A stretch of DNA of 64,000 nucleotides from Humidesulfovibrio mexicanus (GCF_900188225.1 NZ_FZOC01000003.1:432653-496652); one strand, 5' to 3'. Positions 53,309 to 62,446 are shown, counted from the first letter of the stretch. A program made the numbers and translations. Notes: generated by a model not told the origin, from the sequence alone.

Positions 53309-54025
53309 TCAGCCCGTCCGGCCGGGGCCGGAGAACACCGCCTGCCACAGGCGCTCCAAGGCGTGGCCGGTGTTCTCCGCGTCGTGCGGGTCCGCAAGCA
53401 CCAGCGACAGCGCCCGCTGGTAGAACTCCGGCGGCCGGGCCAGGATGCGGTCGCGGCGCACCAGCATGTTGCCCGTGGGCGCGCGCGCGATGAACTGCGC
53501 CGGGGACGGAAGCCCGAAGAGCGCCTCGAAGACCCGCCCCACGGGAATGTCCTTGCCCCAGCCCTCCCAGCGGCCCTGCTTGGCCGGGTCGGCCAGGTCG
53601 TGGGGACGGCCCAGGGCGTCGCAGCGCAGGCGGAACCAGGCCAGCCCGCAGAAGGGGCGGTCTTGCGCGACAAGGTCGAGCAGCCGTGCGCGCAGCGCGG
53701 CCGGGGGCAGGCGCGGTTCTTCCGGTGGCGTCAGGTGGGCGAAGGGGTCGCCCTGCACAAAGGCTGTCCAGCGGGGCAGGGCGTCGTAGTGGGCGATGAT
53801 GTGCGTGAGGTAGGTGTGGGCCTCGCGCCCCACGTTGGGCAGGGCCTCGCGGCGGATGCCGGGCGCGAGCGCCGCCGGTGGCTCCGGGCCCTTGTCGTAG
53901 AGCACGCCCGGCAGGCCCAGCTCCGCCAGCCAGGCCGTGTCCTCCCGGTAGCGGGCCACCACCACGCCGATGTCCGGCGTTGCGGGGCTAGTCCCGTCCG
54001 AAGCGTATCTGGTCGAGCCCGTCAT
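53309..54025 (-). CDS. DUF3431-like protein
   Basis: A 238-residue soluble protein. DIGVVVARYREDTAWLAEL near the start, YDKGPEPP, NVGREAHTYLTHIIAHYDALP and TAFVQGDPFAH follow the pattern of DUF3431 proteins, which resemble glycosyltransferase-like folds of unknown activity; GNMLVRRDRIL and ALSLVLADPHDAEN occur near the end. The ATG at 54025 would overlap the larC end by 38 bases; a GTG near 53970 is the alternative start. It is the last gene of the lar operon, but nothing links it to nickel chemistry. Confidence 0.6.
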   Translation of the reverse strand: MTGSTRYASDGTSPATPDIGVVVARYREDTAWLAELGLPGVLYDKGPEPPAALAPGIRREALPNVGREAHTYLTHIIAHYDALPRWTAFVQGDPFAHLTPPEEPRLPPAALRARLLDLVAQDRPFCGLAWFRLRCDALGRPHDLADPAKQGRWEGWGKDIPVGRVFEALFGLPSPAQFIARAPTGNMLVRRDRILARPPEFYQRALSLVLADPHDAENTGHALERLWQAVFSGPGRTG

Positions 54026-54923
54026 CCTCGTCCCTGCCGAATTCGCGGCCGCTGCTCGTGTGCGCGGTGGGACCGTAGTGCGGGTGCCCGTGCGGCCCGA
54101 AGAGGTCGGCGCGGCCGCGCACCGGTCCGTCGGGAACCTCGCGTTCCATTTCTGGCGTCTCCCTGCGCTCCGCGCGGCGCGCGCGCGCTTCTGGCGCATC
54201 GGCGATGCGATAGGCGCGCAGGAAGGTTGGGTAGGCCCCGGTGGAGTAGGTGCCGGAGCCGTAGCCCACGGCCTCGACGCGGCCCAGCGGCAGGGGGCCG
54301 TGGGTCTGCGCCAGGGTTTTGAGCACCGCCAGGCCCGTGGGCGTGGCCAGCTCCATGCCGGATTCCGTGGCGAAGACGACCATGCTGCGCGCAAGTTCGG
54401 CGCAGGCGGGCGCGGGCACGGGGAAGCGTCCGTGGCTGAAGGTGACGAAGCCCGAACCCAGGTTCACGGGCGAGGCCACCACGCGGTCCGCCCCGCTGGC
54501 GTGGGCCAGCAGTATTGCGCCCATGGCGTCCACCACGGTGTCCACCGCGCCCACCTCGTGGAAGTGGATGCGGTCCAGGGGCTCGCCGTGGACCTTGCTT
54601 TCGGCCTCGGCCAGCCGCGTGAGGGCGGTCAGGCCAAGCTTCTTGACCCGCGCGGGCCAGTGGGCCTCGGGCGCGGCGTGCACGATGTCCGTCAGGTCCC
54701 GCAAGTGCCGCAGGGGCTGCGGCGCCTGCTCCAGCACCTCCACGCGCCGGGTGCGGATGCCCTGGACCATCTGCTCGGAGAAGCGCACGGACACCCCCGG
54801 CAACCCCAGGGCGGCCACGGCGTCGGCCAGCAGCTTCGCACCGCCGGGAACAAGGTCGCTCAGGGCGGCCAAAAGCATGTCCCCGGACACGCCCAGGGTG
54901 CATTCGAGATACAGCGTTTTCAC
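53988..54923 (-). CDS. larC: LarC-type nickel insertase, N-terminal (LarC1) part only
   Basis: A 311-residue protein. MKTLYLECTLGVSGDMLLAALSDL and IHFHEVGAVDTVVDAMGAI are the LarC start and first metal-binding region, followed by SPVNLGSGFV, PVPAPACAELA and ESGMELATPTGLAVL. A His-rich tail (GPHGHPHYGPTAH) sits where LarC proteins have a nickel-binding linker, and the protein ends soon after. The usual LarC2 domain (about 100-130 residues, CTP-dependent cyclometallation) is missing; the DNA beyond codes for the DUF3431 protein. LarC inserts nickel into the pincer cofactor of lactate racemase-family enzymes. It starts four bases after larB. Confidence 0.8.
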   Translation of the reverse strand: MKTLYLECTLGVSGDMLLAALSDLVPGGAKLLADAVAALGLPGVSVRFSEQMVQGIRTRRVEVLEQAPQPLRHLRDLTDIVHAAPEAHWPARVKKLGLTALTRLAEAESKVHGEPLDRIHFHEVGAVDTVVDAMGAILLAHASGADRVVASPVNLGSGFVTFSHGRFPVPAPACAELARSMVVFATESGMELATPTGLAVLKTLAQTHGPLPLGRVEAVGYGSGTYSTGAYPTFLRAYRIADAPEARARRAERRETPEMEREVPDGPVRGRADLFGPHGHPHYGPTAHTSSGREFGRDEDDGLDQIRFGRD

Positions 54924-54927
54924 TGGG

Positions 54928-55680
54928 TCATCCTTTTCGTGCGGCTTCGCATTGGGCGTTGATCACATGGGCCGAATACCCGGCCCCGAAGCCGTTGTCG
55001 ATGTTCACCACGCACACGCCCGAGGCGCAGGAGTTGAGCATGGTCAAAAGGGCGGCCAGGCCGCCGAAGCTCGCGCCATAGCCCACGCTGGTGGGCACGG
55101 CGATGACCGGCGCGGGCAGCAATCCCGCCACGACCGAGGGCAGGGCCCCGTCCATGCCTGCCACGGCCACCACGCAGCGCGCCTCCAGCAGGTCGTCCAG
55201 CACGGAGAGGACGCGGTGGATGCCCGCCACGCCGCAGTCGTAGCGGCGCAGCACGCGGCTGCCCAGGAATTCGGCGGTGCGGGCGGCTTCCTCGGCCACG
55301 GGCAGATCGGCCGTGCCCGCGCTGACCACGGCCACCAGGCCGGTCAGGGCGATGGGCGCGGTCTCGATGCTGAGCACCCGCGAGAGCGGATCGTACTGCG
55401 CGCCGGGCATGTGGCGCACGGCCTCGAAATGCATGGCGTCGGCGCGGGTGCCCAGGGCCCGCCCCGTGCGCCCGGCCAGGGCCTCGAAGATGTGCGCCAC
55501 CTGCTCCGGGGTCTTGCCCTGGCAAAAGACCACTTCGGCCTGGCCCTTGCGCAACAGGCGGTGGTGGTCCACGCGGGCGAATCCGGCGTCGGCCATACTC
55601 TGCCCGAGCAGCTGGCGTTTGAGTTCGGCCGCGTCGACGCGGCCCTGGCGGAAGTCCTCCAGCAGGGTGTCCAGGTTCAT
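54928..55680 (-). CDS. larB: LarB, nickel-pincer cofactor carboxylase/hydrolase
   Basis: A 250-residue protein of the PurE-like LarB family. LLRKGQAEVVFCQGKTPEQVA leads the first half, and the PurE-type core is ALTGLVAVVSAGTADLPVAEEAA, AVAGMDGALPSVVAGL and VGYGASFGGLAALLTMLNSC. LarB carboxylates nicotinic acid adenine dinucleotide and cleaves the phosphoanhydride, the first step of the pincer cofactor. Its ATG overlaps the larE stop as ATGA, so the two are coupled. Confidence 0.92.
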   Translation of the reverse strand: MNLDTLLEDFRQGRVDAAELKRQLLGQSMADAGFARVDHHRLLRKGQAEVVFCQGKTPEQVAHIFEALAGRTGRALGTRADAMHFEAVRHMPGAQYDPLSRVLSIETAPIALTGLVAVVSAGTADLPVAEEAARTAEFLGSRVLRRYDCGVAGIHRVLSVLDDLLEARCVVAVAGMDGALPSVVAGLLPAPVIAVPTSVGYGASFGGLAALLTMLNSCASGVCVVNIDNGFGAGYSAHVINAQCEAARKG

Positions 55681-56465
55681 GGGCGCACTCCAAGGGAAAG
55701 GTCGGCGAAGCCCGCGGCGCGGGCTCGGTCCGCCAGGGCGGCCGCCTGGGCCTGGGCCAGGGGCAGCTGGGCCGCGCGCACCAGCAGCAGCGCGGCGTCG
55801 CCGCCGGGGCCGGGGGTCAGCCGCGCGCGCAGGTCGGCTAGGCCAAGCTCGCGCGCGGCGCGTTCCAGGGCCTCCACAGCGGCAAGACGCCCGGGGGTCA
55901 GCTCCAGGCCTTCGGGAACGCGGGTGGCCAGGCAGGAATCGGACGGGTCGTCGGCGCAGGGCAGGCCTGACAGGCGGGCCAGTTCGCGCACTTCCGCCTT
56001 GGAAATGCGGCAGGCGGCCAGCGGCGAGAGGGCGCGGGCCTCGGCCACGGCGCGCAGGCCCGGCCGGGCCGGGTCGTCGTCGGCGTTGGTGCCCTCGGCC
56101 ATGGCGCTGGATGCCCCAAGCGCCTGGTCCGCGGCGTGGCGCACCTGGGCCAGCACAAGGGCCTTGCACCGGTAGCAGCGGTCCGCCGGGTTGCCGCGCA
56201 ACCGCGCATCGGCCAGCGCGGAGATGTCCCGCGCCACCACCCGCACGCCCGTGGCATGGGCCAGAAACGCGGCCATGCGTTCGGCGCGCTGGCGTTCCTC
56301 GGCGCTCATGAACTCCGAGCGCACGGTGACGCCCATGGCCTGGCCGCCCAGCGCCGTGGCCGCGGCCCAGAGGACCAGGGAGCTGTCCACGCCGCCGGAA
56401 AAGGCCACGGCAGTCGGCCCGGTTGCGCGGAAAAAGTCCAGAAGGCGTTGGAGGCGTGCGTCCAT
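55677..56465 (-). CDS. larE: LarE, sulfur transferase of nickel-pincer cofactor synthesis
   Basis: A 262-residue PP-loop ATPase. The ATP motif AFSGGVDSS is at residues 21-29. Three cysteines fit the cluster-binding type of LarE: Cys97-x-x-Cys100 in DRCYRCK and Cys178 in SDSCLATR, the last aligned with the sacrificial Cys of the Lactobacillus enzyme. With three cysteines the enzyme probably uses a [4Fe-4S] cluster and recycles, in contrast to the single-Cys type. It adenylates and then sulfurises the LarB product. No larA-like racemase gene is in the window. GGAA lies ten bases before the ATG. Confidence 0.92.
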   Translation of the reverse strand: MDARLQRLLDFFRATGPTAVAFSGGVDSSLVLWAAATALGGQAMGVTVRSEFMSAEERQRAERMAAFLAHATGVRVVARDISALADARLRGNPADRCYRCKALVLAQVRHAADQALGASSAMAEGTNADDDPARPGLRAVAEARALSPLAACRISKAEVRELARLSGLPCADDPSDSCLATRVPEGLELTPGRLAAVEALERAARELGLADLRARLTPGPGGDAALLLVRAAQLPLAQAQAAALADRARAAGFADLSLGVRP

Positions 56466-56519
56466 GGTGCGTTGGTTCCGGTCTGTTTGCACAAGGCGGG
56501 GTCGGGGGCCGAAGCTGTG

Positions 56520-56548
56520 TGTATAGTCGGCTTTCGGCTCGGGCACAA
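56520..56548 (-). promoter_or_regulatory. Probable lar operon promoter
   Basis: On the minus strand TTGTGC (56543-56548) and TATACA (56520-56525) are 17 bases apart, 55 bases upstream of larE. Confidence 0.45.
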
Positions 56549-56554
56549 GCCGGG

Positions 56555-57814
56555 CTAGGGCAGCACGCTCCGCAGGGCGCGGCCTGCCAGGTAGCGGACC
56601 ATGCGCGTGGGGGTCAGGGCGCGGATGAAGTCCAGGCCCACGAAGGGATCGGCCATGCGCCGCAGCGCGGCCAGGGAGCCCGGTCCGGGCAGGGTGTCCG
56701 GCGCGGAGAGGATGGCGCGCAGGGCGTCGATGGTCTGGGCGTAGGCGTCGCGGGTGGTGTCCAGCCGGACGCGCGCGCGCGCGGCGGCGTAGTCCGCTGG
56801 CGTCGGCGCGGGCGGCGGGTTTTGGAACAGGGCGGCCAGCTCGGCGGCCTCGTCGCGGCCGGGGAGATGGGTGAAGCAGCGCCCCACCAGCCGCGCCTGG
56901 GCGTTGACGAGCCGAACGTAGCTGGTTGGCGGCAGCAGCGCGCCGGGCTTTTCCCAGAAGGGCAGCTCCAAAATGGCCGCCGAGGCCCGCACCAGGGCAA
57001 GGTCGCAGAAGCGGTAGGCCCAGGCCCCGTCGGTTTCGTCCACGGCGGGCACGTTCCAGACGCGGTCGCTGGCGTCGCTGAGGCCCCAGGGGTGCGCGCC
57101 GCCGTGCTTCTTGAAGGCGTACTCCCAGGGGTGCAGCTTGGCCAGCAGGTTCACGCCCGCCTGCCGCGCGGCCCGGGCCACGCGGGCGTAGGTCTCGGAC
57201 CGGGCGTCCAGGGAGTTGGGCAGCCACAGGCACAGAGGGCGGGCGGGGGCCAGGGCGTAGCGCGCGCAGAAGGCCTCGCGGTCCGGGTAGTCGTTCACCA
57301 GCCGGTTTACCGTGGGCTCGAAGAAAATGTTGCCCGTGAAGTGGACGCCCTTGGCCGCGGCCAGAGTGCGCGATTCCGGCGTGTGGTTGAAGTCCAGCTC
57401 GAAAAACAGGGTGAGCGGGTGCTGCAGGAGCAGATGTTCGGCCCCGTGGTGGCAGAAGTCGCCCAGCAGGGTGGCCATCTGCGCGGTCTTGCCGCCGCGC
57501 GCGCGCGTGGCGGCCATGAGCCGGGGCAGGTCGGCGTCGTGGTGGGCGTCGGCCACGGTGAGCTCCGCCGGGGTCGCGTCCGCGTGCTTGAGGACCTCGG
57601 CCCTGGGCAGGAGGCGCACCCCGCGCCCGGCCAGCTCCTCCGCGCGCGCGCCCGGCACGTCCAGGCCCAATTTGAGGCCGTGCGGCGGGCCGACCGCGAT
57701 GAGGGTCTCGCAGGAGAACCCCGCGGCGAGCAGGCGGTCGTGCAGGCGCAGGAGCTTGTGGAACGCGCCGCCGTGCACGTTGAGCCAGACGAAGCGGATG
57801 TCCGGGACGCTCAT
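56555..57814 (-). CDS. Glycerophosphotransferase/glycosyltransferase-like surface-polymer protein
   Basis: A 419-residue soluble protein whose two-domain layout resembles CDP-glycerol glycerophosphotransferases and related GT-B enzymes: a first half with FVWLNVHGGAFHKLLRLHDRL and a second with LCLWLPNSLDARSETYARV, LAKLHPWEYAFKKHG and DLALVRASAAILELPFWEKPGALLPP, the last being the nucleotide-binding end of the fold. No membrane segment. It is the third of three tightly spaced genes (21 bases after the methyltransferase), suggesting a role in surface carbohydrate modification. Donor and acceptor are unknown. Confidence 0.55.
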   Translation of the reverse strand: MSVPDIRFVWLNVHGGAFHKLLRLHDRLLAAGFSCETLIAVGPPHGLKLGLDVPGARAEELAGRGVRLLPRAEVLKHADATPAELTVADAHHDADLPRLMAATRARGGKTAQMATLLGDFCHHGAEHLLLQHPLTLFFELDFNHTPESRTLAAAKGVHFTGNIFFEPTVNRLVNDYPDREAFCARYALAPARPLCLWLPNSLDARSETYARVARAARQAGVNLLAKLHPWEYAFKKHGGAHPWGLSDASDRVWNVPAVDETDGAWAYRFCDLALVRASAAILELPFWEKPGALLPPTSYVRLVNAQARLVGRCFTHLPGRDEAAELAALFQNPPPAPTPADYAAARARVRLDTTRDAYAQTIDALRAILSAPDTLPGPGSLAALRRMADPFVGLDFIRALTPTRMVRYLAGRALRSVLP

Positions 57815-57835
57815 GTGCTCTCCGGCAAGGCCCGG

Positions 57836-58537
57836 CTAGGCGGGCCTGCGCCCGGTGGCCAGCAGCTGGCGCTCCACGGCCCAGCGCAGGAATTTGACGC
57901 CCGTGGCCTTGGCCAGGCGGCGGGCCATGGGCACGGAGAGCACGGCGTAGAGCAGGTCGGCCAAGATGCGCACCGGGCCTGTTTCCCACAACAGCTCGTG
58001 GTGGCAGAACTGCTCGCTTTGCGCCTGTTCGAAGCCGTGCATGGCCAGGGCCTCGGCGATGCCCTTGGCCATGTAGGGATGCACATGGGTGGCGTCCTCG
58101 AAGAAAACGCGCCACACCGAGGCCCAGTCCGGGGTGAGCACCAGGATGAGCCCGCCGGGCTTGAGCACGCGCTTGACCTCGGCCAGCAGCGGCGTGGGGT
58201 CCACCATGTGCTCGATGACGCTCTTCATGATCACGGCGTCGCAGGAGGCGTCGGGCACGGGGAAGGTCTCGGCCGTGACGTTGCACAGGCGCACGGGCAC
58301 GCCCGGCGCCAGGCTGCCCGCGCTGGGGGCCATGTCCAGGCCGGAGCAGTCGAGCCCCAGGCGGGAGAACGCGCCCAGCATCTCGCCCCGGCCGCAGCCC
58401 ACGTCCAGCAGGCTCATGCCGGGCCTAAGGCCATAGCGGCCCATGAAGAAGCGCGCCAGATTGTCCGGGTAGGCGGTAAGGGGCTTCGCCGATTTGGTGT
58501 AGACGACCTCAAGGTAGTCCTGCTTCTTGCGCTCCAT
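57836..58537 (-). CDS. SAM-dependent methyltransferase
   Basis: A 233-residue class I methyltransferase (type 11). SLLDVGCGRGEMLGAF at residues 42-57 is motif I, CDAVIMKSVIEHMVDPTPLL supplies motif II and the following helix, and VLKPGGLILVLTPDW motif III. The N-terminal KPLTAYPDNLARFFMGRYG occurs in methyltransferases of lipid- or glycan-modifying clusters. It starts three bases after the radical SAM gene stop, so the two are coupled; substrate unknown. Confidence 0.88.
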   Translation of the reverse strand: MERKKQDYLEVVYTKSAKPLTAYPDNLARFFMGRYGLRPGMSLLDVGCGRGEMLGAFSRLGLDCSGLDMAPSAGSLAPGVPVRLCNVTAETFPVPDASCDAVIMKSVIEHMVDPTPLLAEVKRVLKPGGLILVLTPDWASVWRVFFEDATHVHPYMAKGIAEALAMHGFEQAQSEQFCHHELLWETGPVRILADLLYAVLSVPMARRLAKATGVKFLRWAVERQLLATGRRPA

Positions 58538-58540
58538 GGC

Positions 58541-59524
58541 TTACTCCACCCCTTGCAGGCCGGGGGTCTGCAGTCCGTAATAGTCCCAGCAGCGGCGGCA
58601 CAGGGGGAAGCGGTCGTACTCGCCCCTGGCCAGGGCCTCGCGGTACATGTTGGCCTTGGCCGAGGCCCAGATCTCCGCAAGCGGCTTTTCGCGCACGTCG
58701 CCCACGCCCATGACGATCTCGAAGTCGCGGCAGCACACGCTCACCCGGCCGTCCCAGAACACGGAGAGCTTGTCGAACACCTCGGCGCAGCGCGGGTGCT
58801 TCTTGACCAGCTGGTCCTCCTTGCGCATCCGCTCCAGCACGGCCAGCTCCTCCGGGCTCAGCTTGGCGCTGGTGGCGTCGAAGCGGTCCAGCTCGGTGCG
58901 GCCCACGGTGACCTTGTCGGTGAAGGCGGCAGCGCGTTTGCGGAAGGCCGCCACAAGCTCCGGCCCCTCGTAGGTGATGGTGGTGGAGACGTGGATGAAG
59001 GGATGGGGCGCATCGCCGCGGATGGCGTGCAGCTGCTCGATCTTGGCCAGCAGCTCCTCGTAGTAGTCGGTGTTGCGCATTTCGCGGTAGCTTTTGCGGT
59101 CCACGCCCTGGAAGGAGAATTTCACCGACTGCACGCCAAGCTCCACCATGCGGCGCATGTCCTCCGGGGTGAGGCGGCTGCCGTTGGTGTTGAAGTGCAC
59201 GGCCACCCCGGCCTGCACGGCGCGGCCCATGTACTCCAGCCAGCGCGGGTGCAGGGTGGGCTCGCCCCAGAGGATGAAGCGCAGGGGGCACTTGTGCTCC
59301 GCCGCCTGGGCCAGCACGGAGGCGAAGACCTCCTCGCTCATGTAGCCCTTGGGGCGGCGCTGGGTGCCTATGCCCACCGGGCACATGAGGCAGTGGAAAT
59401 TGCAGACGTTGGTCAGCTCCACGTCCATGAGCCGGGGGAAGGGCGGCATGGCGGCCAGCTTTTCGGCGGGCTCCACCGTGTTCAATATCTTGTAGACGGG
59501 ATCAAAGGGGTTGCTGCGGTCCAT
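58541..59524 (-). CDS. Radical SAM/SPASM domain protein
   Basis: A 327-residue radical SAM enzyme. CNFHCLMC near residues 41-48 is the CX3CX2C cluster motif, followed by WGEPTLHPRWLEYM and FNTNGSRLT. The C-terminal region has further cysteines (CAEVF, CCRDF, CRRCWDYYG) as in SPASM domains that hold auxiliary clusters. Members modify peptides, sugars or lipids. With the methyltransferase and glycosyltransferase-like genes behind it, a surface-polymer modification is the likelier role; no peptide substrate gene is near. AGGAGG lies before the ATG. Confidence 0.85.
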   Translation of the reverse strand: MDRSNPFDPVYKILNTVEPAEKLAAMPPFPRLMDVELTNVCNFHCLMCPVGIGTQRRPKGYMSEEVFASVLAQAAEHKCPLRFILWGEPTLHPRWLEYMGRAVQAGVAVHFNTNGSRLTPEDMRRMVELGVQSVKFSFQGVDRKSYREMRNTDYYEELLAKIEQLHAIRGDAPHPFIHVSTTITYEGPELVAAFRKRAAAFTDKVTVGRTELDRFDATSAKLSPEELAVLERMRKEDQLVKKHPRCAEVFDKLSVFWDGRVSVCCRDFEIVMGVGDVREKPLAEIWASAKANMYREALARGEYDRFPLCRRCWDYYGLQTPGLQGVE

Positions 59525-59685
59525 GGACCGGTCCTCCTGGAGGTGTTGGGCGGCCCTGTGGGGCGCGTCGCGGGCGGGGAGACAATCGGCGGGGCGGCTG
59601 TGGCCGCGCGACGGGCGTCCGCGCAATCCGGTTTGATACCCGCGCGGCCAAGGGCTTGTCAACGGAGGGCTTGCCTGCGCCAGGC

Positions 59686-61104
59686 CTAGCGGCAGCCCTG
59701 GCCGGGCGCGGACTCGATGACGCGGATGCGCGCCCAGGCGCCGCTGCGCCAGCGCAGGCCGAAACAAACGGCCAGAAAGCCCACGTAGGCCGCCAGGCAC
59801 AGCCACGGGCCGTGGATGCCGCCCACGGCGTTCTCCACCACCCACCAGGCGGGCAGCACCAGCACGCCGATGCTCGCCGCCAGCATCACCAGCATGACGA
59901 AGCGGGTGTCGCCCGCGCCCTTGAGCGCGCCGAAGCAGACGATGGTCACCGCGTCCACCAGGCCATACAAGGCCACGTAGCGCAGGAGCAGCACGCCCAT
60001 GTGGCGGATGTCCGCGAACGGCGGCGCGCTTGCGGCCTGCGGCCCGGACGGGCGGAACAGCTCCAGCAGGGGGCCGGGAACAAGCAGGAAGATCAGACCC
60101 ACCGCGGCCATCCAGCATACCGCCAGAAAGAGCGCATTGGCCGTGGCCCGCCGCGCCAGGTCCGCACGGCCCTGGCCCTGGCTGCGGCCCACCAGCACGC
60201 TTACCGCGATGGAGAGTCCGATGGCCGGAAGGTAGGTGAGCCCGTTGACGGAGAAGGCGATGTTGGTGGCCGAGAGCTCCACCAGGCCCATGCGGCCGAT
60301 GAGCAGCGAAAAGCCGGTGATGGCCATGATGTCCAGGAAGAACTGCACTCCGGCGGGCAGCCCGATTTTTGCGAGCCGGGCCAGCATGTCGGCCTCCGGC
60401 CGCCAGGCCGTGCGCACATGGTGGCGTTTCTGGGCCTCCGGCGCGAGCAGCAGCAGGACAAAAAGCAGACAAGTGATCACCGCTCCCAGCAACGTGGCTA
60501 TGGCCGCGCCCCGGATGCCCATCTCCGGCGCGCCAAAGGCCCCGAAGATCAGCGCGTAGTCCAGGGGGATGTTGGCCGCCGTGCCGATGATGTTCACGGC
60601 CATGACCGCAACGGTGCGGCCCAGGCCGGAAAAATAGCCGGACAAGGCCGTGCCCAGGATGACCCAGCCGCCGCCAAGGCTCAGGATGCTGAAGTAGTCG
60701 GCCTCCAGGCCGCGCACGGCTTCGGGGTGTCCGGCCAGCTCGAAGAGCGGGCCGCCCAGACCCGCCAGCAGGGCCAGCAGGGCGCCAGAGGCCAGGCTGA
60801 ACCACACCCCGGCCCACAGGGCCGGTCCTACGCGCTCCGGTCGGCAGGCCCCGTGGTACTGGGCCACCAGCACCCCCACGCAGGAGGCCACGCCCATAAA
60901 GAACGACACCAGCAGGAAGGCGGCCATGCCGCCAGGAACCGCCGCCGCCAGCTCGTTCACGTCGTGGCGGCCCAGAAAGATGCGGTCCGTGAACTGCATG
61001 AGGGTGTTGCTGCCCATGCTGACCATGAGCGGAGCGCCCACGCGCAGCACCTCGCCGCAGCCGCATGGCCCTCGCCAGCGCGATTTGAGTTCCGCCGCGT
61101 TCAT
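59686..61104 (-). CDS. MATE family multidrug/Na+ efflux transporter
   Basis: A 472-residue protein with twelve hydrophobic helices in two related halves (LMQFTDRIFLGRHDVNELAAA in the first and TNIAFSVNGLTYLPAIGLSIA in the second), typical of NorM-like exporters driven by H+ or Na+. Its start overlaps the end of the flavoprotein gene (ATGA at 61101-61104), so the two are made together. GGGGAGG lies directly upstream. Confidence 0.92.
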   Translation of the reverse strand: MNAAELKSRWRGPCGCGEVLRVGAPLMVSMGSNTLMQFTDRIFLGRHDVNELAAAVPGGMAAFLLVSFFMGVASCVGVLVAQYHGACRPERVGPALWAGVWFSLASGALLALLAGLGGPLFELAGHPEAVRGLEADYFSILSLGGGWVILGTALSGYFSGLGRTVAVMAVNIIGTAANIPLDYALIFGAFGAPEMGIRGAAIATLLGAVITCLLFVLLLLAPEAQKRHHVRTAWRPEADMLARLAKIGLPAGVQFFLDIMAITGFSLLIGRMGLVELSATNIAFSVNGLTYLPAIGLSIAVSVLVGRSQGQGRADLARRATANALFLAVCWMAAVGLIFLLVPGPLLELFRPSGPQAASAPPFADIRHMGVLLLRYVALYGLVDAVTIVCFGALKGAGDTRFVMLVMLAASIGVLVLPAWWVVENAVGGIHGPWLCLAAYVGFLAVCFGLRWRSGAWARIRVIESAPGQGCR

Positions 61105-62372
61105 ATGGCCTCCCCGGCCGCAAAGCCCGAGGCCCAGGCCCAGTGCAGGTTGAAGCCGCCCAAGTCTCCGGCCACGTCCAGGGCCTCGCCCAGGGCGAAG
61201 AGGCCGGGAATCGCCCTGCATTCCATTGTCTTGGGCGAGAAAGAGCGCGTGTCCAGGCCGCCGCTGGCGGCCTCGGCCCGGGCCATGCCCGCCGTGGCCT
61301 TGGGCGTCGCGCGCCAGTGCGCCGCCAGGCGGACCAGGGCGTCCAGCTCCGCGCGGGAGCACTCGGCCAGGCGTTTGCCCGGCAGGGCGGAAAAGCCGTC
61401 GGGCAGGGCGGCCAGGCGGGCCTCGGCCAGCCTGCGGGGCAGGATTGTGGCCAGGACCGTGCGCGCCAGGGTCTTGCCCCGGCCGGGTTGGCGCAGCAGG
61501 GCGGGCAGGTCCGCGCCCGGCGCCAGGTCTATGGTCACGGTCTCCCCGCGCCGCCAGTGGGACGAAATGCGCAGGGCGGCCGGTCCGGAGAGCCCCTGGT
61601 GGGTGAAGAGCAGGTCGTCTTCCACGCGCACCGCGCCGCGCCCCTCCGCCGCCTCCAGGCTCAGGGCGGCGGGAACGCTCAGGCCGGAGAGCGTCCGGCT
61701 GGTCTCCAGGTCCGCCCCGGAGAGCAGCAGGGGCGTGAGGGCCGGGCGCGCGGGAACGTGGGCCAGGCCGAGCATTCCCGCCAGTCGCGCCGTGATGTCC
61801 GTGCCGCCCAGGGCGGGCCAGGCCGGACTGCCCAGGGCCAGGGCCACGCGCGGGGCGAAAAGCGGACCGGCCTCGGTGTCCGCGCGGAACAGGCCGCCGG
61901 GATCGGCCGGGGCGGCCAGGCCGGTTATGGCGCGTCCGGAGATGAAGCGGCAGCCCGCGCGGCGGCAGGCGTCCGCCAGGGCGTTGGTCAGGGCCTCGGC
62001 TCCCTGGTCGCAGAACAGCTTGCCCTGGTCTTCCTCGTGGGCCGAGAGACCGAGCCCGCGCAGCAGGTCAAGGATGCGCTCGGCCGGGCAGGCTTTGAGG
62101 GCCGGGCCGGGAAAGCGCGGGTCGCCGCAGAGGTAGCGTTTGGGGGCGGCGTTCGTGTTGGCGCAGTTGCAGCGTCCCCCGCCGGAGGCGCGCAGCTTGT
62201 GGGCCGTGGTGCGCTCGCGGTCCACCAGGACGATGGCGCGGGAGACTCCGCGTTTTTGGTCCCGGCGTGCGGCGGCAAGGGCGCACAGCATTCCGGAGGG
62301 GCCTGCGCCCAGCACGAGCACGTCGGCGTCTGGCCGCACAGGTTGGATGATATGGTCGGTCCGCTTGGGCAT
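61101..62372 (-). CDS. BaiN-like (HI0933) FAD-dependent oxidoreductase
   Basis: A 423-residue flavoprotein. The FAD motif VLVLGAGPSGMLCALAAARR is at residues 19-38, followed by KLRASGGGRCNCAN, the family signature loop, and the closing GLFALGEALDVAGDLGGFNLHWAWASG. Members (HI0933/BaiN/YhiN) bind FAD and nicotinamide; most have unknown substrates. It is coupled to the MATE gene. ATG at 62372 fits family length; its ribosome site is poor. Confidence 0.88.
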   Translation of the reverse strand: MPKRTDHIIQPVRPDADVLVLGAGPSGMLCALAAARRDQKRGVSRAIVLVDRERTTAHKLRASGGGRCNCANTNAAPKRYLCGDPRFPGPALKACPAERILDLLRGLGLSAHEEDQGKLFCDQGAEALTNALADACRRAGCRFISGRAITGLAAPADPGGLFRADTEAGPLFAPRVALALGSPAWPALGGTDITARLAGMLGLAHVPARPALTPLLLSGADLETSRTLSGLSVPAALSLEAAEGRGAVRVEDDLLFTHQGLSGPAALRISSHWRRGETVTIDLAPGADLPALLRQPGRGKTLARTVLATILPRRLAEARLAALPDGFSALPGKRLAECSRAELDALVRLAAHWRATPKATAGMARAEAASGGLDTRSFSPKTMECRAIPGLFALGEALDVAGDLGGFNLHWAWASGFAAGEAI

Positions 62373-62446
62373 GTCGGCCTTGTAGGCGATGCGCGGCGGG
62401 AAGACAATGACGGGAAATACGGACTTTGCGAGCAGCGCCAGCCCCT

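Noticed and set aside
56423..59689. A 1088-codon plus-strand frame opposite the surface-polymer trio
   Set aside because: Antisense composition only; the opposite strand has methyltransferase and radical SAM motifs.
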